From: Cantharellus purpuraceus
Lineage: Eukaryota; Basidiomycota; Agaricomycetes; Cantharellales; Hydnaceae
NCBI GenBank assembly: GCA_025174535.1
Contig: JALBUN010000010.1
Location: 2,232,001 to 2,296,000, forward strand
Reading direction: 5' to 3'
Length of the DNA: 64,000 nucleotides
How positions within the stretch are numbered: position 1 is the first letter of the stretch; every line of letters starts with the position of its first letter. The translations under genes were made by a program, and so were the position numbers. Under the pieces are notes generated by a model, which saw only the letters and a program-made list of their open reading frames with translations, did not search any database and had not been told where the DNA came from. Below are positions 24,589 to 36,085 of this stretch, piece after piece.

Positions 24589-27411
24589 ATGCCCCGCAAG
24601 TCCTCGTTCACAGGTGGCTTTCGACATGTGGGGGCGGGCGAGCGCGACACGGACGATCCGCTCAGTCTCGCCATGGCGCCGCCCGAAGGTGCGTGTGGCA
24701 AGTGTTTGATCGTGCGCCGTGTGTCTGACGGCGGTTGGCAGGAGAGACGCAAGAGCAGGCGGACGCGCGCATCCGCGCCGAAAAGGCGGCGGCCAAGGTC
24801 AGCGACGACATTGACCGCGAGTTGCGTCTCGAGGTCCAAGCTGCCCGCCGCCACAAGTGTGTCAAGATCTTGTTGCTCGGTCAGAGCGAGTCCGGTGCGT
24901 GCCCTGCCCTCCCTGTCCAACACACCATTCTCACCCTCACACACCAAAGGCAAGAGCACCGTCTTGAAGAGTACGCACGCGCACCCCCTCCGTTGCCCTC
25001 TATACTGACCCCGCTCTTTCCCGCAGATTTCCAGCGCAAATACGACCCCTCCGCCTTTGACCGCGAGCGCGCCGTGTGGCGCGCCGTATGCCAGCTCAAC
25101 GTCGTGCGCTCCTTTGGCATCATCCTCGACGTCCTCAACCACGTCTGCGAGACCCAGGACCGGCTCCACCAGCAGCATCACCAGCACCGCTACCACCGTC
25201 CCCCGCCGAACCGCATCAACCCCCTTACGCCCCCCATGTCGCCGCTGGGCCCTGCGGACCTCGGCTGGGACGACGACGACGACGACGGCGACCATGACGC
25301 GGACCTGGATGACCTCGACGCAGACGCACCTGACCCCGATCCAACCGCAACCGCAACCGCAACCGCAAACGCAAACGCGGACCCGGATGCCGACACCGAT
25401 GCCACCGCCAACACAGACACAGACGACCCGCCCCGCCCCGCCGATCCCGACTCTTCCACCCCTCCTCCGCACCACCAGCAGCCGCCTCGCCACGCCCCGC
25501 TCACGCCCGAGCATCGGAGGCTCATTATGCGTCTGGCGCCGCTGCGGCAGATCGAGCACGCGCTCACGCGGCGGTTCCGCTCGTCGGCGGCGGGGGGCGG
25601 CGGGGGTGGGTATGGAGAGGGGGGTGCGGGGAGGTATGGAGGCGGGGTGGTGACGCCGCCGCACTCGCCGCTGTCGCCTGCGCGCTTGCATCAGGAGCTG
25701 CACGTGAGTGGGTATGCGTGGCAGCGCGCGAGGGATATGCATCGGCACGGCCAGGGCCACGTGCAGGCGAAGGGTGGGGGGGGTGGGCGCCGGCAGGCGA
25801 AGGGCGGGGCTAAGGGCGGGGGCGGGGAGGACGAGGAGGACGAGGGGCTGTGTCGGGTGCTGTGTGCGTGTCGGGAGGATATGATTGCGCTGTGGGGCGA
25901 TCGCGTCGTGCGCGATGTGTTGAAGGCGCAGCGCGTGGGCGTGGAGGAGCTCAGTTCATTGTACGCCCTCCCTCCGTGTGTGCGCTGATGTGCGCTGATG
26001 TCTCGCGTCCTTTGTGCTAGCTTTTTGGACCACTTGGGGCGGATTGCCGTCCCTGATTTTGCGCCCACGGATGGTATGTCTTCTGGCGTGTGTCACTTGG
26101 TCTCATGCTCATTTTTTAGAGGACATTCTGCGCGCAAGGCTAAAGACCCTCGGTGTCACCGAGCACCGGTTCACGTTCAAATCCAGTACGTGTACCCCCC
26201 AGCATCACATTGACTCCACCCTAACCCCACCCTCCCCCCCCCTTCCCTTCACCTCTATCGTATCCGCCGGCGCATCCGTCGCATCACACGCGTCGCCATC
26301 CGTTGATAAACCCTCGCACACGCGCGTCGCCGCTGATACACACAGAGATCACCGATCGCGAGACTTTCCCCACAGCCGATATTCGTATCTACGATGTAGG
26401 CGGCTCGGTGAGTTCCCGGTCCCCCCGGTACTCCTATTTCCCGAAAGAAGGTTTAACTTATTGTCTTTTGTGCCCGTGTTAGAGAAATCAAGTACGTGGA
26501 ATTATTATTATTATTATTATTTTTGGTTGGGTTGGCTGAATGTGGGGGTGGTGGTTGTAGCGAGCGACGTGGATGCCATTCTTTGACGACGGTGCGTATC
26601 TCAGACATTTGATCTCTGACACATTTGACGTTTTGATGATCTCCCGATAACGCATGCAAAAAAAAAAAAAAAAAACACATACAGTCAACGCCATCGTGTT
26701 TCTGGCTCCCATGAGCGCTTTTGATCAGACGCTCGTCGAGGCGCCTGATGTGAATCGGCTGGTGAGTGATCGTGTGACTTGCATCATTTCTATTCCCCGC
26801 TTTTCCCCGGTATCCCATGCCAATCACCGCCCCGCGCTAATCACGCCCCCGCTCCTCACACACAGGAAGACACATTCCTCTTGTGGAAACACATTTGCGC
26901 GTCCAAGCTGCTGACCAAGGTGTCGTTCGTGCTGCTGCTCAACAAGCGGGACGTGCTGCAGCGCAAGCTGGAGTCGGGGATACGGTTTGGGCGGTATGTG
27001 AAGAGCTATACGGGGTCGAACGCGTGGGGGTCGGTTGCAAAGTGTGAGTGTGTGATGGATTGTGGATGTGGGCGGCGTTCGCTGAGCGTGTGAGATGGGG
27101 CTGTAGATTTGAAGTCAAAGTTTAAGGCGGTGCAGCGGGAGCTGTCGCCCGTGCCGCGGTTGTTCTATGCGCATGTGACGTGTGCGACGGTAGGTGTTTT
27201 TTTTTTTCCGAGGGTCTTTACGTCAACATGCTGAACCTTTTTCGCTCCCTTTTTTTTTTCGGGGGGGTGTAGGACCCGACTCAGATGTCTGTGATCCTTG
27301 TAGCCAGTACGTTGCCCCCCCGCCTGTCTCTCTCGTTGTCTCTCACTCACGCACGTTATAGTCGAAGACGTCGTCTTGCGCCGGAATTTGGAAGATATCA
27401 GTTTATTGTGA
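24589..27411 (+). CDS. Large-insert G-protein alpha subunit
   Basis: A heterotrimeric G-alpha of the long form seen in basidiomycetes, about 610 residues against 350 for classic G-alpha. The N terminus carries DPLSLAMAPPEGETQEQADA. The P-loop GQSESGKST is split by an intron at 24895-24949. A helical-domain insertion follows (about 25130-25860), full of Asp/Pro/Ala/Thr, His and Gly runs. Then come switch I (RARLKTLGVTEH), switch II (YDVGGSRNQRATW), NKRD (the G4 motif) and TCAT (the G5 motif), ending LRRNLEDISLL. Switch II has Ser where classic G-alpha has the catalytic Gln. There is no N-terminal MGxxxS, so myristoylation is not expected. A 9-nt exon (26483-26491) encodes RNQ. At least 13 introns are needed. 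The role is presumably receptor-coupled signalling, but the effector is unknown. Confidence 0.92.
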
Positions 27412-28501
27412 TCTTCAGCCAGCCCGTCAGACTGCGCAACCCTCGCTCCCGCCCCATCATATCGATCGATGTTTTGTCGTCATCTGCGGTTCTCACCCCC
27501 CTCGACCCTTTTTTTTTTTTTTTTTACTTTGCTCAGTCTACACACTAATCAAAGAGGATGGGCCGGTTGTATATGTATGGTGCATGCACTCGACGCTGCG
27601 GCCCCGGCCCCGGTCCCGGCACGTTGTCATTGTCATTGTCCTAATGCCCCCCCCCCCTTTGTTTCCTCGTCTTCGTCACTTTCGCACCTTTTTTTTTTCT
27701 TTTCTTGTCTTGTCTTGTTTTGTTTTGTCCTATCTTGTCTGGCCTTGTCATGCGCATGATATACGTTATACCTTGATATTCATCATCACCACCACCACCA
27801 CCACCACCACCACCCCCTCCACTTTCACTATCAACCACCAACCACCAACCACCCCCTTCCCTCCCCCCTCCCAATTGGTCCACAAGAGAGATACCGCTTT
27901 ATACACACGGCGGGTGTCGAATGTAAATTATGTATTTGTCCCGGGACGGTATACAGCCCTAGCCCTCGACCTAGCCAGGATCAGGATCCAGGGGTAGAAA
28001 GGGTAATCGTGTTTTCTTGTTGACAAAAGCGTACTGTATCATACATACATACATACATACATACATTACACCGCCGGTACCTCCTACCCTTTTTTTTCAT
28101 GTTGGTGCATGCCATTTGGCTGGTGTGATGGATGAGGGGTTGCCCTTTTTTTAAAGTGCGGCGGGGTGCGCGGGCCTCGAGGGTCAGGTCAGGTCAGGTC
28201 AGGTTTTATAACAGGACAGCTGGGGGACAGTCGGCGATCTACTGCTGCTGCGTTCATGCATCATGTATTGGATGTACTGGCCGCTAGGGGTCGTGTGCAC
28301 CTCTGAAAAGCCCTTGGCAGGCGTGATGGCTATCCCATGCATGGGGGAGGAACCGTCATCTACTCACTCTCAAGAGCGCATGAATGAAACAGCTCGAGAT
28401 CTAGCGTTGACAGTGCACCGGCCCCCCCCCCCCCGCTTCCATCACATATCACACCATGACCAACCCCAGCCCATACATAACCCCCCCCCCCTTTCCATAT
28501 C
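27412..28501. other. 3' flanks of G-alpha and SEN54 with simple-sequence tracts
   Basis: No gene. It contains a T run near 27509-27526, C and T runs near 27647-27697, a (CAC)n tract at about 27784-27815, (CATA)n at about 28042-28066, GGTCA repeats at about 28181-28205, and two C runs near 28423-28434 and 28482-28491. The two genes converge here. Confidence 0.7.
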
Positions 28502-30291
28502 TTAAACCACGGGCATCTCCTCAAACGCGCCCATGCCGAATCGAAAGAACCCCACGGTGCCGTTATCAACCACCCCCACCACGACCGTCTTTTTCCCCGC
28601 CTTGAGCACCGCAAACGGGTGTGGTTTTCGAGGGGGGGTGGTGGCGGTGGTGGCGGCGTGAGCGTGCTTCCCTGCGCTGTTGCCCGTGTTTATCCCGAAA
28701 ACCCATGCGAGGAGCCGGGCGGGGCAGGTGTGGGCTGGCGGGGAGGTCGGGTGGGTTGCTGGGCGAGGAGACGTGTCGGGGGGCCTTGTCGATGGGGCTT
28801 TGGGGTGGCGTGCGCGGGGAAGGGGGGGTCCGCTCTCGGGTATAAACGACCAGAGATGGGTGAGCTCGTGTAGGGTGGGCAACGGCGTCGTTCGTGCGCT
28901 AGACAACGTGGCGATGACATCGTGCGAGCCTGGTCAAGGTGCGGTGGACTCACTTTACGACGACGAGCGAGTAATCGGGTGGCGGGGGCGCGCTTTTCCG
29001 GAATGGGGTGTTTGGCTTGTACACGTGGAAGAATATCTCGTAGGGGGGGGATGTGGGTGGGATGGTGGGCTCGGTGTTTATGTGCCGTTTTGGGGCCGAG
29101 GGGGGTGAGTGGAGGGGGGCTGTGTGGCCTGCGGGGATGAGGCGGAGTGCTTGGTATACGGATGCTAGTGGGGGGGGGGGGGGGGTGAGCGTCAGTGGAC
29201 GGTGTGGGACCTGAGGCGTGTTACTTGCAGTAGTTGTGAAGACAACCGAACCAGCCGAAATGGACTGGCTTCCACCAGTCGATGGTTCCAAACACCCAAC
29301 GACGCAACCGTGTTATCAGACTCGCGAAAAGACCAAAAGTTCGGGCGAGTGGATGTGTCCGCGATGACTGAGCGACGGCGGTGGAGGCAGGCGTGGGGTA
29401 AGACGCCGAAGGGGGCTTGGCACGCAAAACTTGAAAGCCAAGACGCTTCAAATAAGCGTATGCCTTGGTCCCGTTGACTTTCGCATCAGTAACCGCCATG
29501 CACGAGGGACGTGTCAACGCACATGGTACCGGTCCAAAGTGAGATCTTCTCTTCCAATCATCTCTGCAAAGGCCTGTTGCACGCTCATCGGCGAGCCACG
29601 CATATCATCATGCTCTGCGTCCCCCTCTGCCTCCGCATCGCTACTACTACCTGACCACGCCTTGGGCTCATCTTTCCAGCAAAAGAGACTACCTCGCTCA
29701 ATAAGATACAACGTTTCCTCAGGCAAAAGCTCGGTGCGCTTGTGCATTTTCGACACGCCTTGATCTGCATTCACACTGTCGCGAGCGGCACGAGGCACAG
29801 AATGTCCCATGCCGTTAAACAACACGCCTCTCGCCTGCGTCACATGCGCCCTGGCCAAATCAGAGTACCACACCGCATAACTCACAGACTTGCTGTAAAC
29901 AAAAACGCACAACCAAATAACTAAACAGGGGCTGCAGGAATCTCAAATGGGAACGTGGCACACGTACTTTGAAATCGCGCGTTCTGCGTCCAGAGCTGTA
30001 AACATGGCATCTCGGGCGCGGTTCAGGGAGTGTGTCTGGAGGTTGGTGGGACCGTTCACGGCAGGCTCGAACTCCTTGTCTCCACGCTTTGGGAGGGATG
30101 GTCGTGATGACGAAGCAAAAGATCTGCCATATGATGAATGAGGAAGAATACACGAAACATCGGCGCAAATGTCACTTTAACTTGGTCCAGTCCGGACCAT
30201 TATCATCGTCATCTCCAGACAAATCACCATTTTCCTCTTCTTGAGGGTGTTGAGGAGGTGGAAAAGAAGGTTGTCCAAGATTATCGTCCAT
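28502..30291 (-). CDS. SEN54: tRNA-splicing endonuclease subunit SEN54
   Basis: SEN54 is a structural subunit of the heterotetrameric endonuclease that cuts introns out of pre-tRNAs. Exon 1 begins MDDNLGQPSFPPPQH at the ATG 30291-30289. Later exons give SLPKRGDKEFEP, RDAMFTALDAERAISNKS, YAVWYSDLARAHV, ELLPEETLYLIERGSLFCW, MSVQQAFAEMIG and LTLDRYH. An intron (59 bp) then joins to AYAYLKRLGFQVLRAKPP, the winged-helix core. The C-terminal part has IPAGHT, IFFHVYKPNTPFRKSAPPPP, VVVNARTTPLPTLHEL and the final strand VVDNGTVGFFRFGMG. One intron near 29240 needs a weak GTTG donor. Long Pro-rich linkers are low in complexity. All pieces join in frame. An intron-bearing tRNA-Phe lies 84 bp upstream on the same strand. 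Confidence 0.9.
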
Positions 30292-30375
30292 GACTTTTCA
30301 AAGTGTAGAGTCACGTTATGTCACGTGCCGGCTAGGCCAAAGAAGGAAATGACCAAGTCGGAAATGGAAGCAAAA

Positions 30376-30458
30376 TGGCACGACCCGGGCTTGAACCGGG
30401 GACCTGCAGATATCAGCAAGACTTCAGTCTGTCGCTCTCCCAACTGAGCTATCGCGCC
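30376..30458 (-). tRNA. tRNA-Phe (GAA) with a 10-nt intron
   Basis: Read on the minus strand from 30458: acceptor GGCGCGA pairs with TCGTGCC; the D arm is GCTC-AGTTGGGA-GAGC; the anticodon loop is CTGAAG plus A, with anticodon GAA at 30425-30423; the T arm is CCCGG-TTCAAGC-CCGGG. A 10-nt intron at 30412-30421 sits directly after position 37, the canonical site. The mature length is 73 nt without CCA. Position 27-43 of the anticodon stem is an A-C mismatch; all other stems pair. A TTTT Pol III terminator (30372-30375) follows the discriminator base immediately. Confidence 0.94.
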
Positions 30459-31505
30459 CCATGAAAGGCAACGTTTTCAAGTAACTGTGTTAGAAAATAC
30501 AATACATCCATTTTAGGCAAGAGTAACCCCTCCCCAATCCTATTGATATGTCGTCCACCACGCCAGTGTGAACCGATTACCTGGCCATGCACTATAGGGG
30601 CTAGAGTAGCCTTTGTGGGAGGAGAGAATAATACAATGATAAAGGCGACGCGATCTCTGGGGGATTGTTGATCTGTGGTAGGCTGATCCTGTGAAGAACC
30701 AAGCTGACATTTGATCATCACGAGCACAGGAAGCAAACCGTATATGACTTGAAACACTTATAGGGGCGCTGAAAGCCAATGTCTGTGTGCTAGGCTTTAT
30801 GGCGAACTAGCATGGTCGCCGACCCGGAGTCGCATGAAGTTATAGCCGTTCTGGTGTGAACTCTTGACTACCATGGGCTGCCTGAAGTGCCAATATCCTG
30901 TCAATCCTCGAGGCAGTGTATTAAGAACCCGCAGCGTGTGAGTGTCAGTGAAAGATGGCTGTATAGTTTCTTTCCATAAGCACTACTGCAATTGTAGTGA
31001 AGTGGTACGATTCGAGAATCCTCAGAAGGACATGGTGATCGATATGATACTCAGGAACCATCGATTGACGTGAGCCCGTCGAAGGCTCGAGAGGCTCGGA
31101 AGGCTGGTAGATATCATATCATAAAGCTGTAGTGGAAGCTCTCTGACCCCTGTTCGAATATTTGAACAGGTGGTGAGGTAAGAATGAGAATCTGTAATTA
31201 TATGGCCACGGTGGCGAATATTTGCTTTGGTACCGATGATAGTCTGCAGTGTGATACGCTCTATGGCGCCAACAGCAGCGAACCACAACCCATGTTGATA
31301 CGTACCACCAGCCAAGAGTTGTAAATCCCCCATTAGTATCGATGGTGATTTCCACAGATGAGGCATCAGGCGAGGTACAAACACAAGAGTCACGAAAGCG
31401 ACACGGGTCCGGGCCTAGGTCACGTGAATGGTTTCGGATGATGAGTCATTGTATTTGTGTATGCTTGTCCTTAAAGTTTAACTCCAGTCGCGTAATATAA
31501 ATTGA
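30459..31505. other. Intergenic region between tRNA-Phe and RNR1
   Basis: About 1 kb with no supported gene. The minus-strand frames here are short and without family resemblance. The end of the region is the RNR1 promoter. Confidence 0.55.
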
Positions 31506-32153
31506 ACGCGTCTCGTCTTTTGCCTCCTACCTTCAACCACCACACCCCTCCCATCTGCCTCCTCTCACGCCAAACATATCATTGAATGGCAGCCTTCGTA
31601 TATAAGCGCGGTGCGTGCGTCCCTCCTGGGTGACGAGCCCTCAACTAACGTGACTATCCCTTCGTCGCGACTTGCTACATAGACGGGTGAGTGAAAACGC
31701 GTTGCCTTTGTCCATTTTCATACACGCTTACGTGTCTTTATTGTTCCTACTCCAGACGGGCAAGTTTTTCGCGTCTGTGTCGCACTAATGACGCGTTATG
31801 CTAACTCACTCCTGAGCAGAAAGAACGCGTGGCGTTCGACAAAGTAAGTGCCACGCCACCACGCTTAATACCATGGCTTAATCTCTACTCTAGATTACGT
31901 CTCGAATCAACAAGGTTTGTACTACGGCGCGTCATGTTGATGCTCAACACTAACGCGTCCGCATTAGCTTTGTTATGGGCTAGACACGGACCATCTGGAT
32001 CCAATAGAGTGCGTATCGTATATATTGACGCGCCACACGTTCTTGACTGATCCACCCCACTCATAGAATCACGAAGAAAGTTATATCTGGCGTCTACCAA
32101 GGCGTGACTACGGTCGAACTCGACGTTCGTGTCTCTGATGACTTCTAACGCGT
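31506..32153 (+). promoter_or_regulatory. Cluster of ACGCGT (MCB-type) sites at the RNR1 5' end
   Basis: Six exact ACGCGT palindromes lie at 31506, 31697, 31791, 31825, 31953 and 32148 (first base given). One is upstream of the ATG, one is in exon 4 and the other four are in the first introns. A seventh lies at 34325 inside a later intron. ACGCGT is the MluI cell-cycle box bound by MBF in yeasts, where RNR large-subunit genes are G1/S targets. That the basidiomycete factor binds here is inference. Confidence 0.6.
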
Positions 32154-35118
32154 CTAACTTATGCCATCGAATACAGAACCTGGCAGCTGAAACTGCCGCA
32201 TATCTTACCACATCTCATCCCGACTATGCGGTACTCGCTGCACGCATCGCCATCTCCAATCTACACAAAGAGACAAAGAAGAAGTTTAGTGAAGTTATTG
32301 AAGATCTCTACAACTACGGTAAGTCATCTTCGTCTTATTGTCGTTGCTATGCTCAAGCCCTTTTACATGCAATAGTAAACCCAAAGAATGGAAGGCCTGC
32401 GAGCATGATCTCCAAATCAACGTACGATGTTGTGCGTGCCAACGCTGAACTACTCGACTCTGCTATAGTCTACAATCGTGATTTTGATTACAACTTGTGA
32501 GTTATCCCTACTCTTTTGTGATATCCTACCCACGACCTATTTAGCTTTGGGTTTAAAACACTGGAGCGGTCTTATCTACTACGAATCGGTGGTCGGGTCG
32601 CCGAGCGTCCACAACACATGCTGATGCGTGTAGCTGTGGGAATCCATGGTCATGACATCGAGCGAGCCATTGAAACGTACCACCTCATGAGCCAACGCTA
32701 TTTCACCCACGCCAGCCCGACGTTGTTCAATGCTGGAACGCCACACCCACAGCTCGCATCATGTTTCCTAGTCTGCATGCGCGAGGACTCGATCGAAGGC
32801 ATTTACGACACCCTCAAAACGTGTGCAATGATCTCCAAGACTGCTGGTGGCATTGGATTAAACATCCATTGCATTCGTGCTACTGGGTGTGCATTGTTAT
32901 CTGATCCGGAGTCTGGATCGCTAACATGTAGCTGGTTGTGACAGTTCATACATTGCCGGGACTAATGGCTATTCGAACGGTATCGTGCCAATGCTCCGTG
33001 CCTACGACGCTACCGCACGGTATGTTGACCAGGGCGGCAACAAGCGACCGGGCGCATTCACCATCTACATTGAACCATGGCATGCCGATATATTCGAGTT
33101 CCTTGACTTGAGGAAGAACCATGGAAAGGAAGAAGTGAGAGCGAGGGATCTATTCTATGCTCTTTGGATCCCTGATCTTTTGTAAGTTGGTTTCGTCACG
33201 GTCAGTGGCATCGCTGACAGCCTCTATAGCATGAAGCGCGTGGAAGAAAATGGCAAATGGTCTCTATTTTGTCCCGATGAGGCACCTAACTTGCACGAGG
33301 TGCACAGCGCCGAGTTTGAGGCTTTGTACAACAAGTACGAACGCGAAGGGCGGGCGAAGAAGACGGTCGATGCACAGAAGCTTTGGTACGCTATCGTGGA
33401 GGCACAGATTGAAACCGGCGGTCCCTTTATGCTGTATAAAGATGCAGCTAATGGTAAGCACCGCTCTAGACTTTCTACCTTTTTATTCTGACTGGCCATC
33501 ACGCAGCCAAGTCTAACCAGCAGAACTTGGGTACCATCAAGTCGTCCAATCTTTGTACGGAAATCATCGAATACTCATCTCCCGACGAAGTCGCTGTTTG
33601 CAACCTTGCCTCGATCGCTCTCCCAAGTTTCATTGACTCAAAGTCTGGCAAATACGACTTTCAGAAGTTGCACAATGTCACCAAAGTTGTTGCCTTCAAC
33701 CTCAACCGTGTCATTGACGTCAACTACTACCCAGTCCCTGAGGCGCGTCGCTCCAACATGCGCCATCGTCCCATTGGCATTGGTGTTCAAGGCCTCGCTG
33801 ACACGTTCATGGCGTTGCGCATGCCATTTGACTCGACTGCCGCTAAGGAACTCAACATCCAAATATTCGAAACTATTTATCACGCGGCAGTTGAGGCCAG
33901 CGCGGACATGGCTGAATTGGATGGTCCATACGAGACATGGGAGGGCAGCCCAGCGAGCCAGGGTAAACTCCAGTTTGACTTGTGGGGGGTCACACCAACT
34001 GGGCTTTGGGAATGGGGCGGGCTTAAAGAAAGGGTCAAGCGTGTGGGATTGCGTAACTCACTCTTGTGCGCCCCAATGCCTACAGCCTCAACAAGCCAAA
34101 TCTTGGGATTCAATGAATGCTTCGAACCTTACACGAGGTGAGTGGTTGTTCCGTCCAGGACGTGTGAGATACTGATGACCACATTTAAAGTAACATCTAT
34201 ACTCGTCGTGTACTTGCGGGAGAGTTCCAGATCGTATGCCCTTGGTTGCTCAAGGAGCTAGTGGAGCTCAAGCTCTGGAACGATGATATGAAGAACCAAA
34301 TCATTGCTGCGAATGGTGAGTAACACGCGTATTCTTGTTCATATCGCTCACCAGTTGCTTCCGTAGGTTCCATCCAGAACATCTCTACCATCCCAGACGA
34401 CGTGAAGGCTATCTATAAGACCGTGTGGGAGATTAGTCAAAAGAAGGTGCTAGACCTCGCTGCCGACCGTGGAGCGTATATTTGCCAGAGCCAGAGTCTG
34501 AATGTGCACTTGGCAAGTCCGACCATGGGACAATTGGTAAGCTGCATGCCGTTAGACTCGAACATCCGTATTAAGTATTGTCAGACGAGTATGCACTTCT
34601 ACGGATGGAAGAAGGGCCTCAAGACTGGCATGTAGTGAGTGTTCTGCTTCTCTACTTTAACACATCTCATTCCATACTATAGCTACTTGCGGACCCGCCC
34701 TGCTGCACAAGCTATCCAGTTCACAGTCGATCAAAGTTTCCTCAAGAAAAAGCCACAAGCTGTGATGCCCACACCATCGCCTTCTCCCTCTCCCAATTCA
34801 AAAGCAAAGCCTGAGCCCTTGACACCTACCAAGGCCAACGGCGCTGATACTGTAAAGGTTGAAAGTGTGACGCCGTCCTTGAAAAACCAACATGCCCCAT
34901 TATCGCCGACCGAGACACACTCAAACCCACCATCGCCCGGGCCTGTTGCACCCCCCGACGCTGAGCTCATCTCACTAGACCCGAGAACGGCCAAGGCTGC
35001 CGCTGAAGATCCCGAGTTTGCTGCAGCGCTGCAAAGACAGCGGGATCGTGAGTTGGAGGAGGCCAAGTTGATGTGCTCGTTGGAGAACAAGGAGGCGTGC
35101 ACAATGTGTTCGGCATGA
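31586..35118 (+). CDS. RNR1: Ribonucleoside-diphosphate reductase large subunit (class Ia, R1)
   Basis: R1 reduces ribonucleoside diphosphates to deoxy forms for DNA synthesis, working with the R2 radical subunit. The start gives MAAFVYKR, continuing into the ATP-cone [12 protein letters not shown] after splicing tiny exons (31683-31686 and 31756-31759). Recognisable core pieces include [41 protein letters not shown], the active-site region [31 protein letters not shown] with catalytic [22 protein letters not shown] and [19 protein letters not shown]. The C-terminal tail has a Pro/Ser-rich linker and ends in KEACTMCSA, whose two Cys (C-x2-C) re-reduce the active site. All exons join in frame across at least 14 introns. 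Expected to be cytosolic and S-phase induced. Confidence 0.97.
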
Positions 35119-35266
35119 TCTGAGTATTCGTTCATTTGTTAGTCTTGTCTATACCTGTGTATGTGCTAGTGTGCTATAATTGATTTTTCACTCGGTATCG
35201 TATTCACGCGACAGCTTTGTGTGTGAATGTGGGACATTGTGGACGCGTTGTGTTGTTTTCTACCAC

Positions 35267-36085
35267 ATGTCGATGCATCCAATACATCGCCCAGAGGCAG
35301 TATATGGCCAACCAGAAACCCATACACCTTATCCCGCCGAACCCGATAACTATCCTCCGTATACCAACAACCCAGATGATGATCCAGATCGCGAAAGTCT
35401 GACTGGTGAGGCAAAGGGGGACGAGACGAGTGCGGAAGAAAAGGCAATGCCAGTGGGATCTTCTTACATTAATTCATATTATTACATTGTTGAGGAATGC
35501 ATTCGTTGTAGGAAGCCATGTTCAGCCATTTTGCGCTGGATAAGATTGGGATCTGTTCTACTGAGAGCCCTACTCGGACACAGTACGAGTTGTTGCGAGA
35601 GCTGGAACGGGCGAGGGTGTTGCTGCCTATTCCTAGAAGTGCGGCAGAAGAAAAAGGTGCGTGTGTGCATGTGTTGGTGTTGGCGGGTATCTCTTTGCTG
35701 CGTAGATAATTGAATTGGCTTTGTTGGTGGGGTGTGTGTTGTAGAGCTTCATGAGAGCGTCATGGCATCTCTACGCAAACGCGTCGAAGCCCTCGAAGAG
35801 GAGGAGTTATTCGAAAGCTCGATGAAGCAGTTTACACAGCGGTCTAGCATAGCCGCTGACGCGACGGGGAACGGCGGTGGTGCCGGGTTGGTGATGGCGT
35901 CGGGGAATATGATGACGCATCTTGTGGGGGAGCCTAATGCGGCGGGGTTGGGGGATCAACCGCGGACAAGGGATGTGAGGGAGTTGATGAGGGCTGATGT
36001 GCGGGCGACGCTGGCACGGGAGCGGGAGAGGGAGAAGGAGAGGGAGAAGGCGAGGGAGAAGGAGAGGGAGAGGAGCATGGCATAG
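35267..36085 (+). CDS. Unrecognised protein with acidic N terminus and C-terminal charged coiled coil
   Basis: Three exons can be joined: from ATG 35267 (MSMHPIHRPEAVYGQPETH), through a 60-bp intron near 35453-35512 to EAMFSHFALDKIGICSTESP, then a 90-bp intron near 35656-35744 to ELHESVMASLRKRVEALEEEE. The N terminus is Pro/Asp-rich. The middle has a predicted helix (YELLRELERARVLLPIP). The end is an Arg/Glu repeat (REREKEREKAREKERER) typical of a long single helix or low-complexity tail. I do not recognise the family. It lies 149 bp downstream of RNR1 on the same strand. The intron placement has good GT-AG sites and preserves frame, which supports a real gene. Confidence 0.6.

Noticed and set aside
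24540..25760. Long minus-strand open frame (406 codons)
   Set aside because: It is antisense to the G-alpha gene and arises from its GC-rich low-complexity insertion; its translation is Arg/Val/Gly-biased with no family.
27500..28500. Poly-T, CAC, CATA and GGTCA tracts as a functional element
   Set aside because: Simple-sequence tracts between two convergent 3' ends; slippage explains them.
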